DNA from: Rhodoferax sp.
Lineage (GTDB): Bacteria; Pseudomonadota; Gammaproteobacteria; Burkholderiales; Burkholderiaceae_C
Length of the DNA stretch: 50,584 nt
Reading direction: 5' to 3'
Assembly (NCBI GenBank): GCA_021738345.1
Contig: JAIPCE010000003.1
Span: 1 to 50,584, forward strand
Both the position numbers and the translations under genes were made by a program. The notes below the pieces were generated by a model, which had not been told where the DNA came from, did no database searches, and saw nothing but the letters and a program-made list of their open reading frames with translations. Below are positions 27,801 to 35,563 of the stretch, one piece after another; the first letter of the stretch is position 1, and the number at the start of each line of letters is the position of its first letter.

Positions 27801-28574
27801 GGCGCAGGCACGCCAACGCCCACCGATCAGACCCCAGCCGTCAGCCAAGCGGTCTGGCACACTTTCCCCAAAGGGGCCCAGGCGGGCAACTTCCTGCATG
27901 AGCAACTGGAATGGCTGGCCCTGGAGGGATTTGCCCTGGCTGGCAACGAGGCACTCATCGGGCGGCTGCAGCGGCGCTGCGAGCATGCCGGTCGGACCTT
28001 GCATGCAGATGCCATCGTGCAGTGGTTGTCCGAGGTATGCCAAACCCGCTTGCCCGGACCCGATGTTGCGCTCAAAGACCTGCTACACCCGCTGCCAGAG
28101 TTGGAGTTCTGGCTGCCCGCAGACCGCCTGGAGGCCAGCCAAATCGATGCGCTTTGCCGCACGCATGTGCTTGCAGGCACCGATAGGCCGCACTTGAGTG
28201 ATCGCTCGCTGCACGGCATGCTGATGGGTTTTGCCGATCTGGTGTTTGAGCACGCGGGCAAATACTGGGTGCTCGATTACAAGTCCAACGCCCTGGGCAC
28301 CCAGGATGCCGACTACCACCCCGAGGCCCTGGCGCACGCCATGGCGCAGCACCGCTACGACGTGCAGGCAGCCATTTACCTGCTCGCGCTGCACCGGCTG
28401 CTCCAGCTTCGACTGGGCACCTCGTATGCTCCCGAGCAGCAACTTGGGGGTGCGGTGTACCTCTTTTTGCGCGGTATCAAGGGGCCGAACTGTGGTGTGT
28501 GCCTGATCCCGGCGAGTATGCCGCTGATGGATGCACTGGGTTCCATGCTCGGTGACGCAAAGGCCCAGCCATGA
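24822..28574 (+). CDS. recB: Exodeoxyribonuclease V subunit beta (helicase-nuclease)
   Basis: RecB, 1250 residues: 3'-5' UvrD-type helicase plus the only nuclease domain of RecBCD. Walker A is EASAGTGKTWTIA near residues 36-46, motif II is VVLIDEFQDTSPLQ, and motifs IV-VI include TNFRSTPQLV, TIHKSKGLEY and YVALTRARHALWVG. The C-terminal nuclease motif is VLDYKSNAL, with Asp1152 and Lys1154 in the D-Y-K active site. Between helicase and nuclease, at about residues 981-995, five D-D/G-A triplets are encoded by a 9-bp tandem repeat in the linker. ATG overlaps the recC stop; the stop overlaps the recD ATG. Confidence 0.95.
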   Translation: MSHKTPQTDAFVTPAADASLVLQVENFDLWGSRLIEASAGTGKTWTIAALYLRLVLGHGAAHGFGRALRPSEILVMTFTRAATRELSDRIRERLLVAAQRFRGKKPFDANDPLLESLLLDYPQGPAREHAAWLLSLAAESMDDASVHTIDAWCQRMLKEHAFDSGCLFDEELVADEDAMRLQASQDYWRQNCYPLTLESLKKVLEVWPSVESLVDDMKALLGQDIPADAGQGSLEEALADAQSRRSGAIRQLKAGWAERACAMQDWLDAQTAVKNSGWDGRKLSAKNYTHWLETLKDWASGAVEAEVPDLKTAWERFTPAGLLSARKQGAAEIVLAPEFAEFETLKAALEHLPSVSEPLRKHAAANVAQRLLVLKRQTGSFGFADMLTRLNTALRGTHGARLRGRILAQYPVVLIDEFQDTSPLQYDIFNQIYQTQANDRQSALLLIGDPKQSIYGFRGADIYSYMQARLATSGRHYVLKTNFRSTPQLVEVVNHWFEQADGVRPEGAFMYRQGVSNPLPFVSVCASGRKEQLVTAAGPMPAMVLVHDLELRNSEATRSFFAARCAEQIVQWLNDTQAGFAEPDKPFRPLCPADIAILVRTGKEADAVRRQLALRSVPSVYLSDKDSVFDSAVAHDLVIWLRAVAVPQDVRLVRAALATGTVGLSLEALAWLASNDDAFDVRCAQLRQLRGIWQTQGVLAMLRQTLHQLGLAATWLQQREGERTLTNFLHLAELLQTASSTLDGEQALIRWLQTEISEGGAQGDDQVVRLESDADLVKVVTIHKSKGLEYSVVCLPYATSFRKIDSRLTRFVNLADEAGKRHLRLDFDAAELALADRDRLREDLRLLYVALTRARHALWVGFSALKTGNSDTCISHHSAVGYLLGGTEAIDAADWLGPLAQFAAWPGSMVLKAAEADTPCTLLCRDAALIALEERRPYTAEFDRKWKIGSFSQLTRDISKPPQASDLSVLQTARPADDEPDDADGADGADGADGAGTPTPTDQTPAVSQAVWHTFPKGAQAGNFLHEQLEWLALEGFALAGNEALIGRLQRRCEHAGRTLHADAIVQWLSEVCQTRLPGPDVALKDLLHPLPELEFWLPADRLEASQIDALCRTHVLAGTDRPHLSDRSLHGMLMGFADLVFEHAGKYWVLDYKSNALGTQDADYHPEALAHAMAQHRYDVQAAIYLLALHRLLQLRLGTSYAPEQQLGGAVYLFLRGIKGPNCGVCLIPASMPLMDALGSMLGDAKAQP
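27762..27806 (+). repeat. Five-unit 9-bp tandem repeat inside recB
   Basis: Five copies of GATGGCGCC: the first is GATGACGCC, three are exact, and the last is GATGGCGCA. The repeat is in phase with recB and encodes DDA-DGA-DGA-DGA-DGA in the linker between helicase and nuclease domains. Gain or loss of a unit would keep the frame. Confidence 0.9.
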
Positions 28575-30634
28575 ACACACTAGCTGCCTCCAGCGCCCAG
28601 GCTAAAACCGCTCTGCCCGACAGCGCAAGCGCACCCGCTGCGGCCACCCTGGCGCTGCTGCACGGCTGGGCCGATCGGGCCTGGCTGCGTCGACTCGATA
28701 GTGCCTTGGCCGCCTTCGTTTTTGAGCAGGACCCTGGCGCGCATCCGGTGCTGCTCGTCTGTACCGCCGTGCTGGCACAGATGGAAGGACGGGGGCACAC
28801 CTGTTTGCCCTTGCGTCTGCTGGCAGACTGTCCGCACGACCTGCTCGCGTGGCCCACGCCGGCCTACGCGCAAGTGCAATTGCTCTGGGGCAGTTTGCCC
28901 ACCGGCCTGGAGGACTGGCTCGGTGCATTGCGGGCGAGTCCGCTGGTCCGGTCGGCGCAAGACTCCACAGATCGGGGTGAACCGCTGGTGCTGAGCGGCA
29001 CGGTGGACGAACCATTGCTGTACCTGCGCCGTTACTGGCTGCACGAGCAGCAGGTCGCGCACGCCGTGCTGCAGCGCTGTGCGTCGAGCCATGTCGTCAA
29101 CGAGCCCTTGGCAGCACTGTGGCTCGATCGCTTGTTCGCGACCGAGCCCCCGGCTGCCCCTGCGGACAGGGAAGTTGACTGGCAGAAGCTGGCCTGTGCG
29201 CTGACCTTGCGCGCCGGTCTGACCGTCATTACCGGCGGTCCCGGTACCGGCAAGACCTACACCGCCGCCCGCTTGCTGGCACTGCTGTTTGCCATGAGCC
29301 CGGCGCCGCAGCAACTGCGCGTGGCGTTGGCGGCGCCAACCGGAAAGGCCGCTGCCCGACTGCGCCAATCGATTGATTTCTCGCTTCAGGAGCTCAGTGC
29401 GCGCCTGGGCGGGGAGCTCGACCTGGCATCGTTGACGCAGCGCATGGGTGCCGCCAGAACCTTGCACGCGCTGCTCGGTGCGCGCGTCGACTCGCGGGAG
29501 TTTCGAATGAATGCCGAGAACCCGCTGGATGTCGATATCCTGGTGGTCGACGAGGCTTCCATGATCCACCTGGAGATGATGTCTGCACTGCTGCAAGCCT
29601 TGCCAGCCGGTGCCAGGCTGATTTTGCTTGGTGACAAGGACCAACTCGCTTCAGTCGAGGCCGGCGCGGTACTGGGCGACTTGTGCCGCGATGCCGCTGC
29701 CGCACACTACAGCGCAGAGACGGCGCGCTACGCCCACGCCACGAGCGCGCAGGTGCTGCCAAAAGAGTTGCTCGACACGGGCACCCAGGCCACGCTGCTG
29801 GGACAGCAAACAGTCATGCTGCGAAAGAGTCGGCGCTTTGGCGGGCGCATCGGTCAACTGGCGCTCGCGGTCAATGCCGGGCAGGGCGACTTGGCGCAAC
29901 ACCTTTTGCAAAGCGACACCAGCGGCGTGCTGGGGGCGCTGCGGCAGCCCGGCGGACGAACCGTGTCCGACCTCGCAGTGCAGGGCCGCCCGGGTGCCGC
30001 GGCCTGCTACGCAGACTACCTGCGGTGCCTGCAGGCACGCACCCCGGCGCAGCTAACGCAGGCAGATGGGCATGCGGCGTGGGTCACGTCTGTTTTGGTC
30101 GCGTTCGATCGCTTTCGCATTCTGTGTGCGGTGCACGACGGCGACTGGGGTACCCAGCGGCTCAATCAGTCCGTGCAACAGGCCCTGGAGCAGGCCGGCT
30201 TGCTGAAACCACGGGGTGAGTGGTTTGCCGGACGCCCGGTGATGGTTACCCGCAACGACCCGGCGCTGGGCGTATTCAATGGGGATGTGGGGGTGGCCCT
30301 GCCGGGTCCGCCAGGTGCCACCGCCTTGCGCGTGTATTTTCTGGACGGCGAGCACTTGCGCTCAGTCGGTGTTGCGCGGCTGCCCCACGTGGAGACCGCA
30401 TTTGCCATGACTGTGCACAAGAGCCAGGGGTCTGAGTTCATGCACACCGCCTTGGTATTGCCACAGGGCGGCGGCAAGGTGTTGACCAGAGAGCTGGTCT
30501 ACACCGGCATCACACGGGCGCGTGCATCCTTTACCTTGATCGAGGCTCAGCCTGGTTTGCTAGGATTGGCCATTGGCAGCGTGTCAAAAAGGGCAAGCGG
30601 ACTGCAAATGCCAATGTCTGGACGTGTTCAGTAA
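28571..30634 (+). CDS. recD: Exodeoxyribonuclease V subunit alpha (5'-3' helicase)
   Basis: RecD, 687 residues: the fast 5'-3' SF1B helicase of RecBCD. The N-terminal region binds RecBC; Walker A is VITGGPGTGKTYTAARLL near residues 219-235. Also seen are VDEASMIHLEMMSALLQAL (motif II), LLGDKDQLASVEAGAVLGDL (motif III) and the C-terminal MTVHKSQGSEFMHTALVLP and VYTGITRARASF. It is longer than the E. coli protein, with the extra length mostly at the N-terminus and around residues 380-480. It ends 25 bp before hppD. Confidence 0.95.
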   Translation: MNTLAASSAQAKTALPDSASAPAAATLALLHGWADRAWLRRLDSALAAFVFEQDPGAHPVLLVCTAVLAQMEGRGHTCLPLRLLADCPHDLLAWPTPAYAQVQLLWGSLPTGLEDWLGALRASPLVRSAQDSTDRGEPLVLSGTVDEPLLYLRRYWLHEQQVAHAVLQRCASSHVVNEPLAALWLDRLFATEPPAAPADREVDWQKLACALTLRAGLTVITGGPGTGKTYTAARLLALLFAMSPAPQQLRVALAAPTGKAAARLRQSIDFSLQELSARLGGELDLASLTQRMGAARTLHALLGARVDSREFRMNAENPLDVDILVVDEASMIHLEMMSALLQALPAGARLILLGDKDQLASVEAGAVLGDLCRDAAAAHYSAETARYAHATSAQVLPKELLDTGTQATLLGQQTVMLRKSRRFGGRIGQLALAVNAGQGDLAQHLLQSDTSGVLGALRQPGGRTVSDLAVQGRPGAAACYADYLRCLQARTPAQLTQADGHAAWVTSVLVAFDRFRILCAVHDGDWGTQRLNQSVQQALEQAGLLKPRGEWFAGRPVMVTRNDPALGVFNGDVGVALPGPPGATALRVYFLDGEHLRSVGVARLPHVETAFAMTVHKSQGSEFMHTALVLPQGGGKVLTRELVYTGITRARASFTLIEAQPGLLGLAIGSVSKRASGLQMPMSGRVQ

Positions 30635-30659
30635 TAAATTCATCAATTGAGAGAGACTT

Positions 30660-31748
30660 ATGGCAGATTTATTTGAAAACCCGATGGGCCTGATGGGCTT
30701 TGAATTCGTGGAGTTCGCTTCGCCCACCAGTGGCGTGCTCGAGGCACTGTTTGAAAAAATGGGCTTTACCTTGGTCGCCAGGCACCGAAGCAAGGACGTG
30801 GTCCTGTACCGGCAGGGGGATATCAATTTCATCGTCAATCGGGAGCCCAGAAGCCATGCCGCCTATTTTGCTGCCGAGCACGGTCCCTGTGCCTGCAGCA
30901 TGGCATTTCGCGTCAAGGACTCTCACAAAGCCTATGCCCGTGCGCTAGAGCAAGGTGCCCAGCCCATTGACATGCCCACCGGACCCATGGAGTTGCGGCT
31001 TCCGGCCATCAAAGGCATCGGAGGCGCGCCGCTGTACCTGATCGACCGCTTTGAAGATGGCAAATCCATTTATGACATTGACTTTGAGTTTCTGCCGGGC
31101 GCTGACCGACATCCGAAAGGCCACGGTTTTCGCATGATTGACCACCTGACGCACAACGTCTACAAAGGGCGTATGGCGTTTTGGGGCAGTTTTTATCAGC
31201 GCATCTTCAATTTTCGTGAAATTCGCTATTTCAACATCAAGGGTGAATACACCGGCCTGACCAGCCGCGCCATGACCGCCCCGGATGGCCTGATCCGCAT
31301 TCCCCTGAATGAAGAGTCCGGCAAAACCGGTGGCCAGATTGAAGAGTTCCTGATGCAGTTCAATGGCGAGGGCATACAGCACATTGCTTTGCTCACCGAC
31401 AATCTGATTGCCAGCGTCGACGCGCTGCAAATGGCCGGAATCCCGCTGATGACCGCGCCCAACGCGGTGTATTACGAAATGCTGGAAGAACGTCTGCCGG
31501 GGCACAACGAGCCAGTGGCAGCGCTTCAGACCCGAGGCATCCTGGTGGATGGATCAACCGCCAATGGCGAAAAGCGCCTGCTGCTGCAAATCTTCTCGGA
31601 GACCTTGCTAGGTCCCGTTTTTTTTGAATTCATCGAACGTAAGAACGACGAGGGCTTTGGTGAAGGCAATTTCAAGGCGCTGTTTGAATCACTCGAGCGC
31701 GATCAGTTGCGCCGGGGTGCGATTCAGGTTGAAAAGACCGATGCCTGA
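30660..31748 (+). CDS. hppD: 4-hydroxyphenylpyruvate dioxygenase
   Basis: Fe(II) enzyme that turns 4-hydroxyphenylpyruvate into homogentisate in tyrosine breakdown; cytoplasmic, 362 residues, normal for bacteria. Two vicinal-oxygen-chelate domains are visible. The C-terminal domain carries the metal triad: His in [13 protein letters not shown], His in [14 protein letters not shown] and Glu in [21 protein letters not shown], which also holds the F-x-E signature and the C-terminal helix of the family. GAGAG precedes the ATG. No hmgA or fahA is adjacent. speD begins 10 bp after its stop, so the two are probably on one transcript. A pigment role for its product is possible but not shown here. Confidence 0.95.
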   Translation: MADLFENPMGLMGFEFVEFASPTSGVLEALFEKMGFTLVARHRSKDVVLYRQGDINFIVNREPRSHAAYFAAEHGPCACSMAFRVKDSHKAYARALEQGAQPIDMPTGPMELRLPAIKGIGGAPLYLIDRFEDGKSIYDIDFEFLPGADRHPKGHGFRMIDHLTHNVYKGRMAFWGSFYQRIFNFREIRYFNIKGEYTGLTSRAMTAPDGLIRIPLNEESGKTGGQIEEFLMQFNGEGIQHIALLTDNLIASVDALQMAGIPLMTAPNAVYYEMLEERLPGHNEPVAALQTRGILVDGSTANGEKRLLLQIFSETLLGPVFFEFIERKNDEGFGEGNFKALFESLERDQLRRGAIQVEKTDA

Positions 31749-31757
31749 AAAAAGCCC

Positions 31758-32561
31758 ATGGCTAAAAGGGTCAAAGGCAGAAACATCGAGCTTGCAGGCT
31801 TCAACAACCTGACCAAATCGCTGAGTTTCAACATCTACGACCTGTGCCACGTCAGCTCCGAGGCGGGTCGGATGCGCTATCTCGAAACCATCGATGCCCG
31901 CTACCACTCCCACCACCTCGAAGCGGTCGTGGCCGAGGTCACCCGCCGGATCGACGCGCGGCTGCTGAGTCTGAGCACGCAAGACTACGAGCCCCGTGGC
32001 GCCAGCCTGGTGGCTTTGTTGAACGAGCACCAGCCGATCTTCAAGTTGCAGGCAACCGGTCTCGGCGAGGGGGCGGGTTCCCTGATGCTTGGGCATCTGG
32101 ACAAAAGCCATGTCGCCATCCACACCTACCCGGAACATGCGGTGACATCGGGCATCGCGTCCTTTCGCGTCGATGTCGACATTGCCACCTGCGGCATGAT
32201 CAGCCCCCTGCTGGCACTCGACTATCTGCTGGGGTCGTTCAAGTCAGACATCGTGGTGATCGACTACCGCGTTCGCGGATTTACCCGCGACCAGGCCGGC
32301 AACAAGCTGTTCATAGACCATGACATTGCGTCTATTCGCGATTTTCTGGCCCCTGAGAGGCTGCAGGAATACCAGATCCAGGATGCGAATCTGGTGCACG
32401 AGAACATCTTCCACCTGAAGATGAAGAAGAAGCGGCTCAAGCTGACCGACTGCGTCGCGGAGGCCGACTTCGCCCACCGCAGCGACGCCCAACGGCAGGC
32501 GGTCAGCGCGGCCCTCGAAGACGAAATGTCCGCGTTGTTCAGCGGGCGCAGAATGCGTTGA
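31758..32561 (+). CDS. speD: S-adenosylmethionine decarboxylase proenzyme
   Basis: Pyruvoyl-dependent decarboxylase giving decarboxylated SAM, the aminopropyl donor for spermidine. The 267-residue length and sequence match the E. coli type (class 1A). The self-processing site is LDKSHVAIHTYPEH, where cleavage before Ser makes the pyruvoyl group. FRVDVDIATCGMISPL holds the catalytic Cys region, and IDYRVRGFTRD follows. The N-terminus reads LAGFNNLTKSLSFNIYDLCH, as in E. coli SpeD. No speE lies nearby, so spermidine synthase must be elsewhere. Close spacing to hppD suggests co-transcription, though the two pathways are not obviously linked. Confidence 0.95.
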   Translation: MAKRVKGRNIELAGFNNLTKSLSFNIYDLCHVSSEAGRMRYLETIDARYHSHHLEAVVAEVTRRIDARLLSLSTQDYEPRGASLVALLNEHQPIFKLQATGLGEGAGSLMLGHLDKSHVAIHTYPEHAVTSGIASFRVDVDIATCGMISPLLALDYLLGSFKSDIVVIDYRVRGFTRDQAGNKLFIDHDIASIRDFLAPERLQEYQIQDANLVHENIFHLKMKKKRLKLTDCVAEADFAHRSDAQRQAVSAALEDEMSALFSGRRMR

Positions 32562-32686
32562 TGCCGCAAGAAATGTTGTTTGGAATCAACCGCCTTGTAC
32601 GCTCCACGAAACATCCCATGCCCTATCTGAGGGGTTGGATTCATCCTCAGTGGGAATATCCGTCAAGGTGGAGTAAAAACAGCCCC

Positions 32687-33757
32687 ATGCATACTTACAC
32701 CCTCAGCGACTTCGACTTCACGCTGCCACCGCACCTGATTGCCCAGCATCCGGCACCAGAGCGCAGCAGTGCGCGGTTACTCGACGGGCGGACCCAGCCT
32801 TGCGTCGACCGCATCTTTCATGCCCTGCCCTCACTTTTGAGGCGCGGCGACCTGCTGGTGTTGAACAACACCAAGGTCATCAACGCGCGCCTGTTGGGCG
32901 AAAAGGCGACTGGGGGCAAGCTTGAGTTGCTGGTCGAGCGCGTGCTGGGCGGCAACCAGGTCGCGGCGCATCTGCGGGTCAGCAAAAAGCCGGAGGTGGG
33001 GGCTACGGTCAAGCTGTATTGTGCTGACGGGCAGGAAGACGGCTTTTGCGCCACCCTGCTGGGTCGCTGGCCTGCTGCCGACTCTGCGCTGTTTCGCTTC
33101 GTGCTGTCCAACAATGCAGGCGACGACCCCTACACGCTGATGCAACGCCATGGCCATGTCCCCCTGCCACCCTACATCACCCATGCCGATACGGTAGACG
33201 ATGCGCAGCGTTACCAGACGGTGTTCGCCAGTCAGCCGGGTGCCGTCGCGGCACCTACTGCTGCGCTGCATTTTGACCAGGCGCTGCTAACCCAGCTTGA
33301 AGTCAGCGGGGTGCAACTGGCCCAGGTGACGTTGCATGTGGGTGCCGGCACCTTTCAGCCTGTCAAGACCGAAAATCTGGCTGAGCACAGCATGCACAGC
33401 GAGTGGTACGACGTGCCGCTGGCCACCCAGCACGCCATTGAAGCCTGCCGGACGCGCGGCGGACGCCTGGTGGCGGGCGGCACCACCACGGTGCGCACCC
33501 TTGAGAGCTGGAGCCGCAGCGGCGTGGCCAGCGGTGACACTCGCATTTTCATTACCCCGGGCTTTGAATTTCGGCTGGTTGATCTGCTGATCACCAACTT
33601 CCACCTGCCCAAATCAACCCTCATGATGCTGGTCAGCGCCTTTGCGGGTTACCCGCTGATCCGCGAGTTGTACCGCGAAGCCATCGCACGTGAATACCGT
33701 TTCTTTAGCTACGGCGATGCAATGCTCTTGGAGCGCCAGGTGCCGTCGGCGGGATAG
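32687..33757 (+). CDS. queA: tRNA preQ1(34) S-adenosylmethionine ribosyltransferase-isomerase
   Basis: Makes epoxyqueuosine at the wobble base of tRNAs by moving the ribosyl part of SAM to preQ1. 356 residues. Family signatures are seen in order: FDFTLPPHLIAQHPAPERSSARLL at the N-terminus, LVLNNTKVINARLLGEK, PLPPYITHADTVDDAQRYQTVFA, GAVAAPTAALHFDQ, VTLHVGAGTFQPVKTENLAEHSMHSEW and TTTVRTLES. ATG 32687 starts at the conserved N-terminus; an in-frame ATG at 32558 overlaps speD and adds unrelated sequence. The 125-bp leader holds a CTGAGG-N12-CCTCAG hairpin at 32627-32650 without a T run. No tgt lies downstream; the next gene converges. Confidence 0.95.
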   Translation: MHTYTLSDFDFTLPPHLIAQHPAPERSSARLLDGRTQPCVDRIFHALPSLLRRGDLLVLNNTKVINARLLGEKATGGKLELLVERVLGGNQVAAHLRVSKKPEVGATVKLYCADGQEDGFCATLLGRWPAADSALFRFVLSNNAGDDPYTLMQRHGHVPLPPYITHADTVDDAQRYQTVFASQPGAVAAPTAALHFDQALLTQLEVSGVQLAQVTLHVGAGTFQPVKTENLAEHSMHSEWYDVPLATQHAIEACRTRGGRLVAGGTTTVRTLESWSRSGVASGDTRIFITPGFEFRLVDLLITNFHLPKSTLMMLVSAFAGYPLIRELYREAIAREYRFFSYGDAMLLERQVPSAG

Positions 33758-33779
33758 CTAAAACCCGACATTGTTTTTT
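33745..33779 (+). terminator. Possible queA terminator overlapping the convergent stop codons
   Basis: GTCGG at 33745-33749 can pair with CCGAC at 33765-33769, followed three bases later by a run of six T (33774-33779). The stem is short and the loop is 15 bases, so it is a weak intrinsic terminator candidate. The queA TAG and the stop of the opposing gene abut inside the loop as TAGCTA, leaving no intergenic space. Confidence 0.35.
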
Positions 33780-34696
33780 CCCTTGAGCTGCAGCAGGCTG
33801 CGCGCTTCATCAGGGGTCGCGACTTCCAGCGAGAGCGCCTCCAGAATCGTACGAATGCGGCGTACCTGATCGGCATTGGACTTGGCCAGTGAACCCGGCC
33901 CGTCCCACAAAGAGTCTTCGATACCGACCCGACAATTCCCACCCATGATGGCGGACATCGTGATCAGCGGCATTTGGTTACGGCCCGCACCTAGCACGGA
34001 CCACACATAGTCATCGCCAAACAAACGATCTGCCGTGCGCTTCATCTGCATGACATCTTCGGGGTGGGGACCAATGCCACCCAGCAAACCAAACACCGAC
34101 TGTATGAAGAGCGGTGGTTTTACGATGTTGCGCTCCAGAAAATGCGCGGCTGTATAGAGATGTCCGATGTCATAGCATTCAATCTCAAAACGCGTCTGGT
34201 TCGCCGAGCACGACTCAAGAATGTACTGAATGTCTTTGAATGTGTTCTTGAAAATACGCTCATCCGAGCCTGCCAGGTAGGGTACTTCCCAGTCGTGCTT
34301 CCAATCCTTGTAGCGTGGCAGCATCGGGTACATGCCAAAATTCATCGACCCCATATTGAGCGATGCCACCTCGGGTTTGAGCTGTAAAGTGGGCTGCAGT
34401 CGCTCTTCTATGGTCATGGTCGGCGAGCCCCCAGTGGTGAAGTTGATCACCACATCACAGCGGCTCGCAATGTCTGGCGCAAACTCCCGAAAATACTTCG
34501 GGTCCTGGGTCGGACGGCCATCCTGCGGGTCCCGTGCATGCAAATGCACAATCGCGGCCCCCGCCTGCGCTGCACCCACCGCTGCATCTGCAATCTGCTG
34601 CGGTGTAATTGGTAAATAGGGTGACATGGTCGGCGTATGGATGGCACCAGTGACCGCACAGGTGATGATGACTTTTTTGTTTTGACGCAGGGCCAT
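33758..34696 (-). CDS. Beta-keto acid cleavage enzyme (BKACE/Kce family)
   Basis: A 312-residue zinc-dependent enzyme of the family that condenses a beta-keto acid with acetyl-CoA and splits it to acetoacetate and a new acyl-CoA. Zinc ligands His51 and His53 are in IVHLHARDP; a glycine loop reads NFTTGGSPTMTIEER; a further Arg is in GAGRNQMPL; GGNCRVGIEDSLW supplies the third ligand and catalytic Asp. The founding member, Kce, works in lysine fermentation. The N-terminal pocket (CAVTGAIHTPTMSPYLP) resembles subfamilies that are not assigned to that amine substrate. Last gene of the TRAP operon, 45 bp after the cyclase gene. Exact substrate unknown. Confidence 0.85.
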   Translation of the reverse strand: MALRQNKKVIITCAVTGAIHTPTMSPYLPITPQQIADAAVGAAQAGAAIVHLHARDPQDGRPTQDPKYFREFAPDIASRCDVVINFTTGGSPTMTIEERLQPTLQLKPEVASLNMGSMNFGMYPMLPRYKDWKHDWEVPYLAGSDERIFKNTFKDIQYILESCSANQTRFEIECYDIGHLYTAAHFLERNIVKPPLFIQSVFGLLGGIGPHPEDVMQMKRTADRLFGDDYVWSVLGAGRNQMPLITMSAIMGGNCRVGIEDSLWDGPGSLAKSNADQVRRIRTILEALSLEVATPDEARSLLQLKGKNNVGF

Positions 34697-34741
34697 GGTT
34701 CTGTTCCTTGTAAGTGGGTTAAAGCTGGGATTCTTGGGTGC

Positions 34742-35545
34742 TCAAGCGGCGATGAGTCGATCGTCAAAGATGGCCACCGCACGGGTCCAGCCGGCCGAGG
34801 CACCCCGAATTTTGTGCGGAAAGCAAGAAATATAAAAACCAGTCGGAGGCAAAACCTCCAGGTTGTGGAGCTTTTCGAGATGGCAGTAGCCAATGTCGCG
34901 CCCAGCCTTATGGCCCTCCCAGATCAGGGCAGCATCGTGGGACTTGCCATATTTCTGGGCCGTATGGACAAACGGCGCATCCCAGCTCCAGGCATCTGTG
35001 CCGGTCAGACGCACCCCCTGCTGTAGCAGGTACATAGTGGCCTCGTAGCCCATGCCACAGCCAGAGGCCACGTAGTCGGGTTGACCGTAACGCTTACCGG
35101 CACGGGTATTGACCACCACAATCTCCAGCGGCGCGAGCGTGTGGCCAATGCGCTGGAGCTCGGTCTCGACTTCGGCGGCGCTCACCACATGGCCGTCTGG
35201 CAACTGGCTAAAGTCCAGCTTGACACCCGGCTGAAAGCACCACTCCAGCGGTACTTCATCGATTGCAATGGAGCGCTCCTGCTGACCCAACGCCTTGTTC
35301 ATTGTGCTGTGGAAATGGTACGGGGCATCAAGGTGGGTTCCGTTGTGGGTGCTGAGTTGAACCATCTCCACGGCCCAGCCTTCGCCGTCCGGCAAATCCC
35401 CTTTTTTGAGACCTGGGAAAAAAGGTTCAATCTGGGCAAAGGTGTTTTCGTGGGTCATGTACTCAATCCTGGGCGCAAACGCGGGCGGGTCGCTGAGCAC
35501 ATCATTTTCAAGATAAATTGACAAATCAACAAATTTACGTGCCAT
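34742..35545 (-). CDS. Cyclase-family metal-dependent hydrolase
   Basis: A 267-residue cytoplasmic hydrolase related to arylformamidase KynB and isatin hydrolase. The metal-binding signature HNGTHLDAPYHFHS is complete near residue 67. Late conserved segments include RLTGTDAWSWDAPF and GHKAGRDIGYCHLEKL, the latter with another likely active-site His. The ATG has AGGAGG 7 bp upstream. It lies between an SMP-30-type lactonase and a BKACE enzyme, so it may hydrolyse a cyclic amide, lactone or ester intermediate made in this operon. A KynB role is unlikely because no kynurenine-pathway genes are here. Substrate unknown. Confidence 0.82.
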   Translation of the reverse strand: MARKFVDLSIYLENDVLSDPPAFAPRIEYMTHENTFAQIEPFFPGLKKGDLPDGEGWAVEMVQLSTHNGTHLDAPYHFHSTMNKALGQQERSIAIDEVPLEWCFQPGVKLDFSQLPDGHVVSAAEVETELQRIGHTLAPLEIVVVNTRAGKRYGQPDYVASGCGMGYEATMYLLQQGVRLTGTDAWSWDAPFVHTAQKYGKSHDAALIWEGHKAGRDIGYCHLEKLHNLEVLPPTGFYISCFPHKIRGASAGWTRAVAIFDDRLIAA

Positions 35546-35563
35546 GGTGGTACCTCCTGGTGA

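Noticed and set aside
27553..27823. Minus-strand frames opposite recB with RHRRHRRHR and SAPSAPSAP peptides
   Set aside because: They are reverse translations of the 9-bp repeat in recB.
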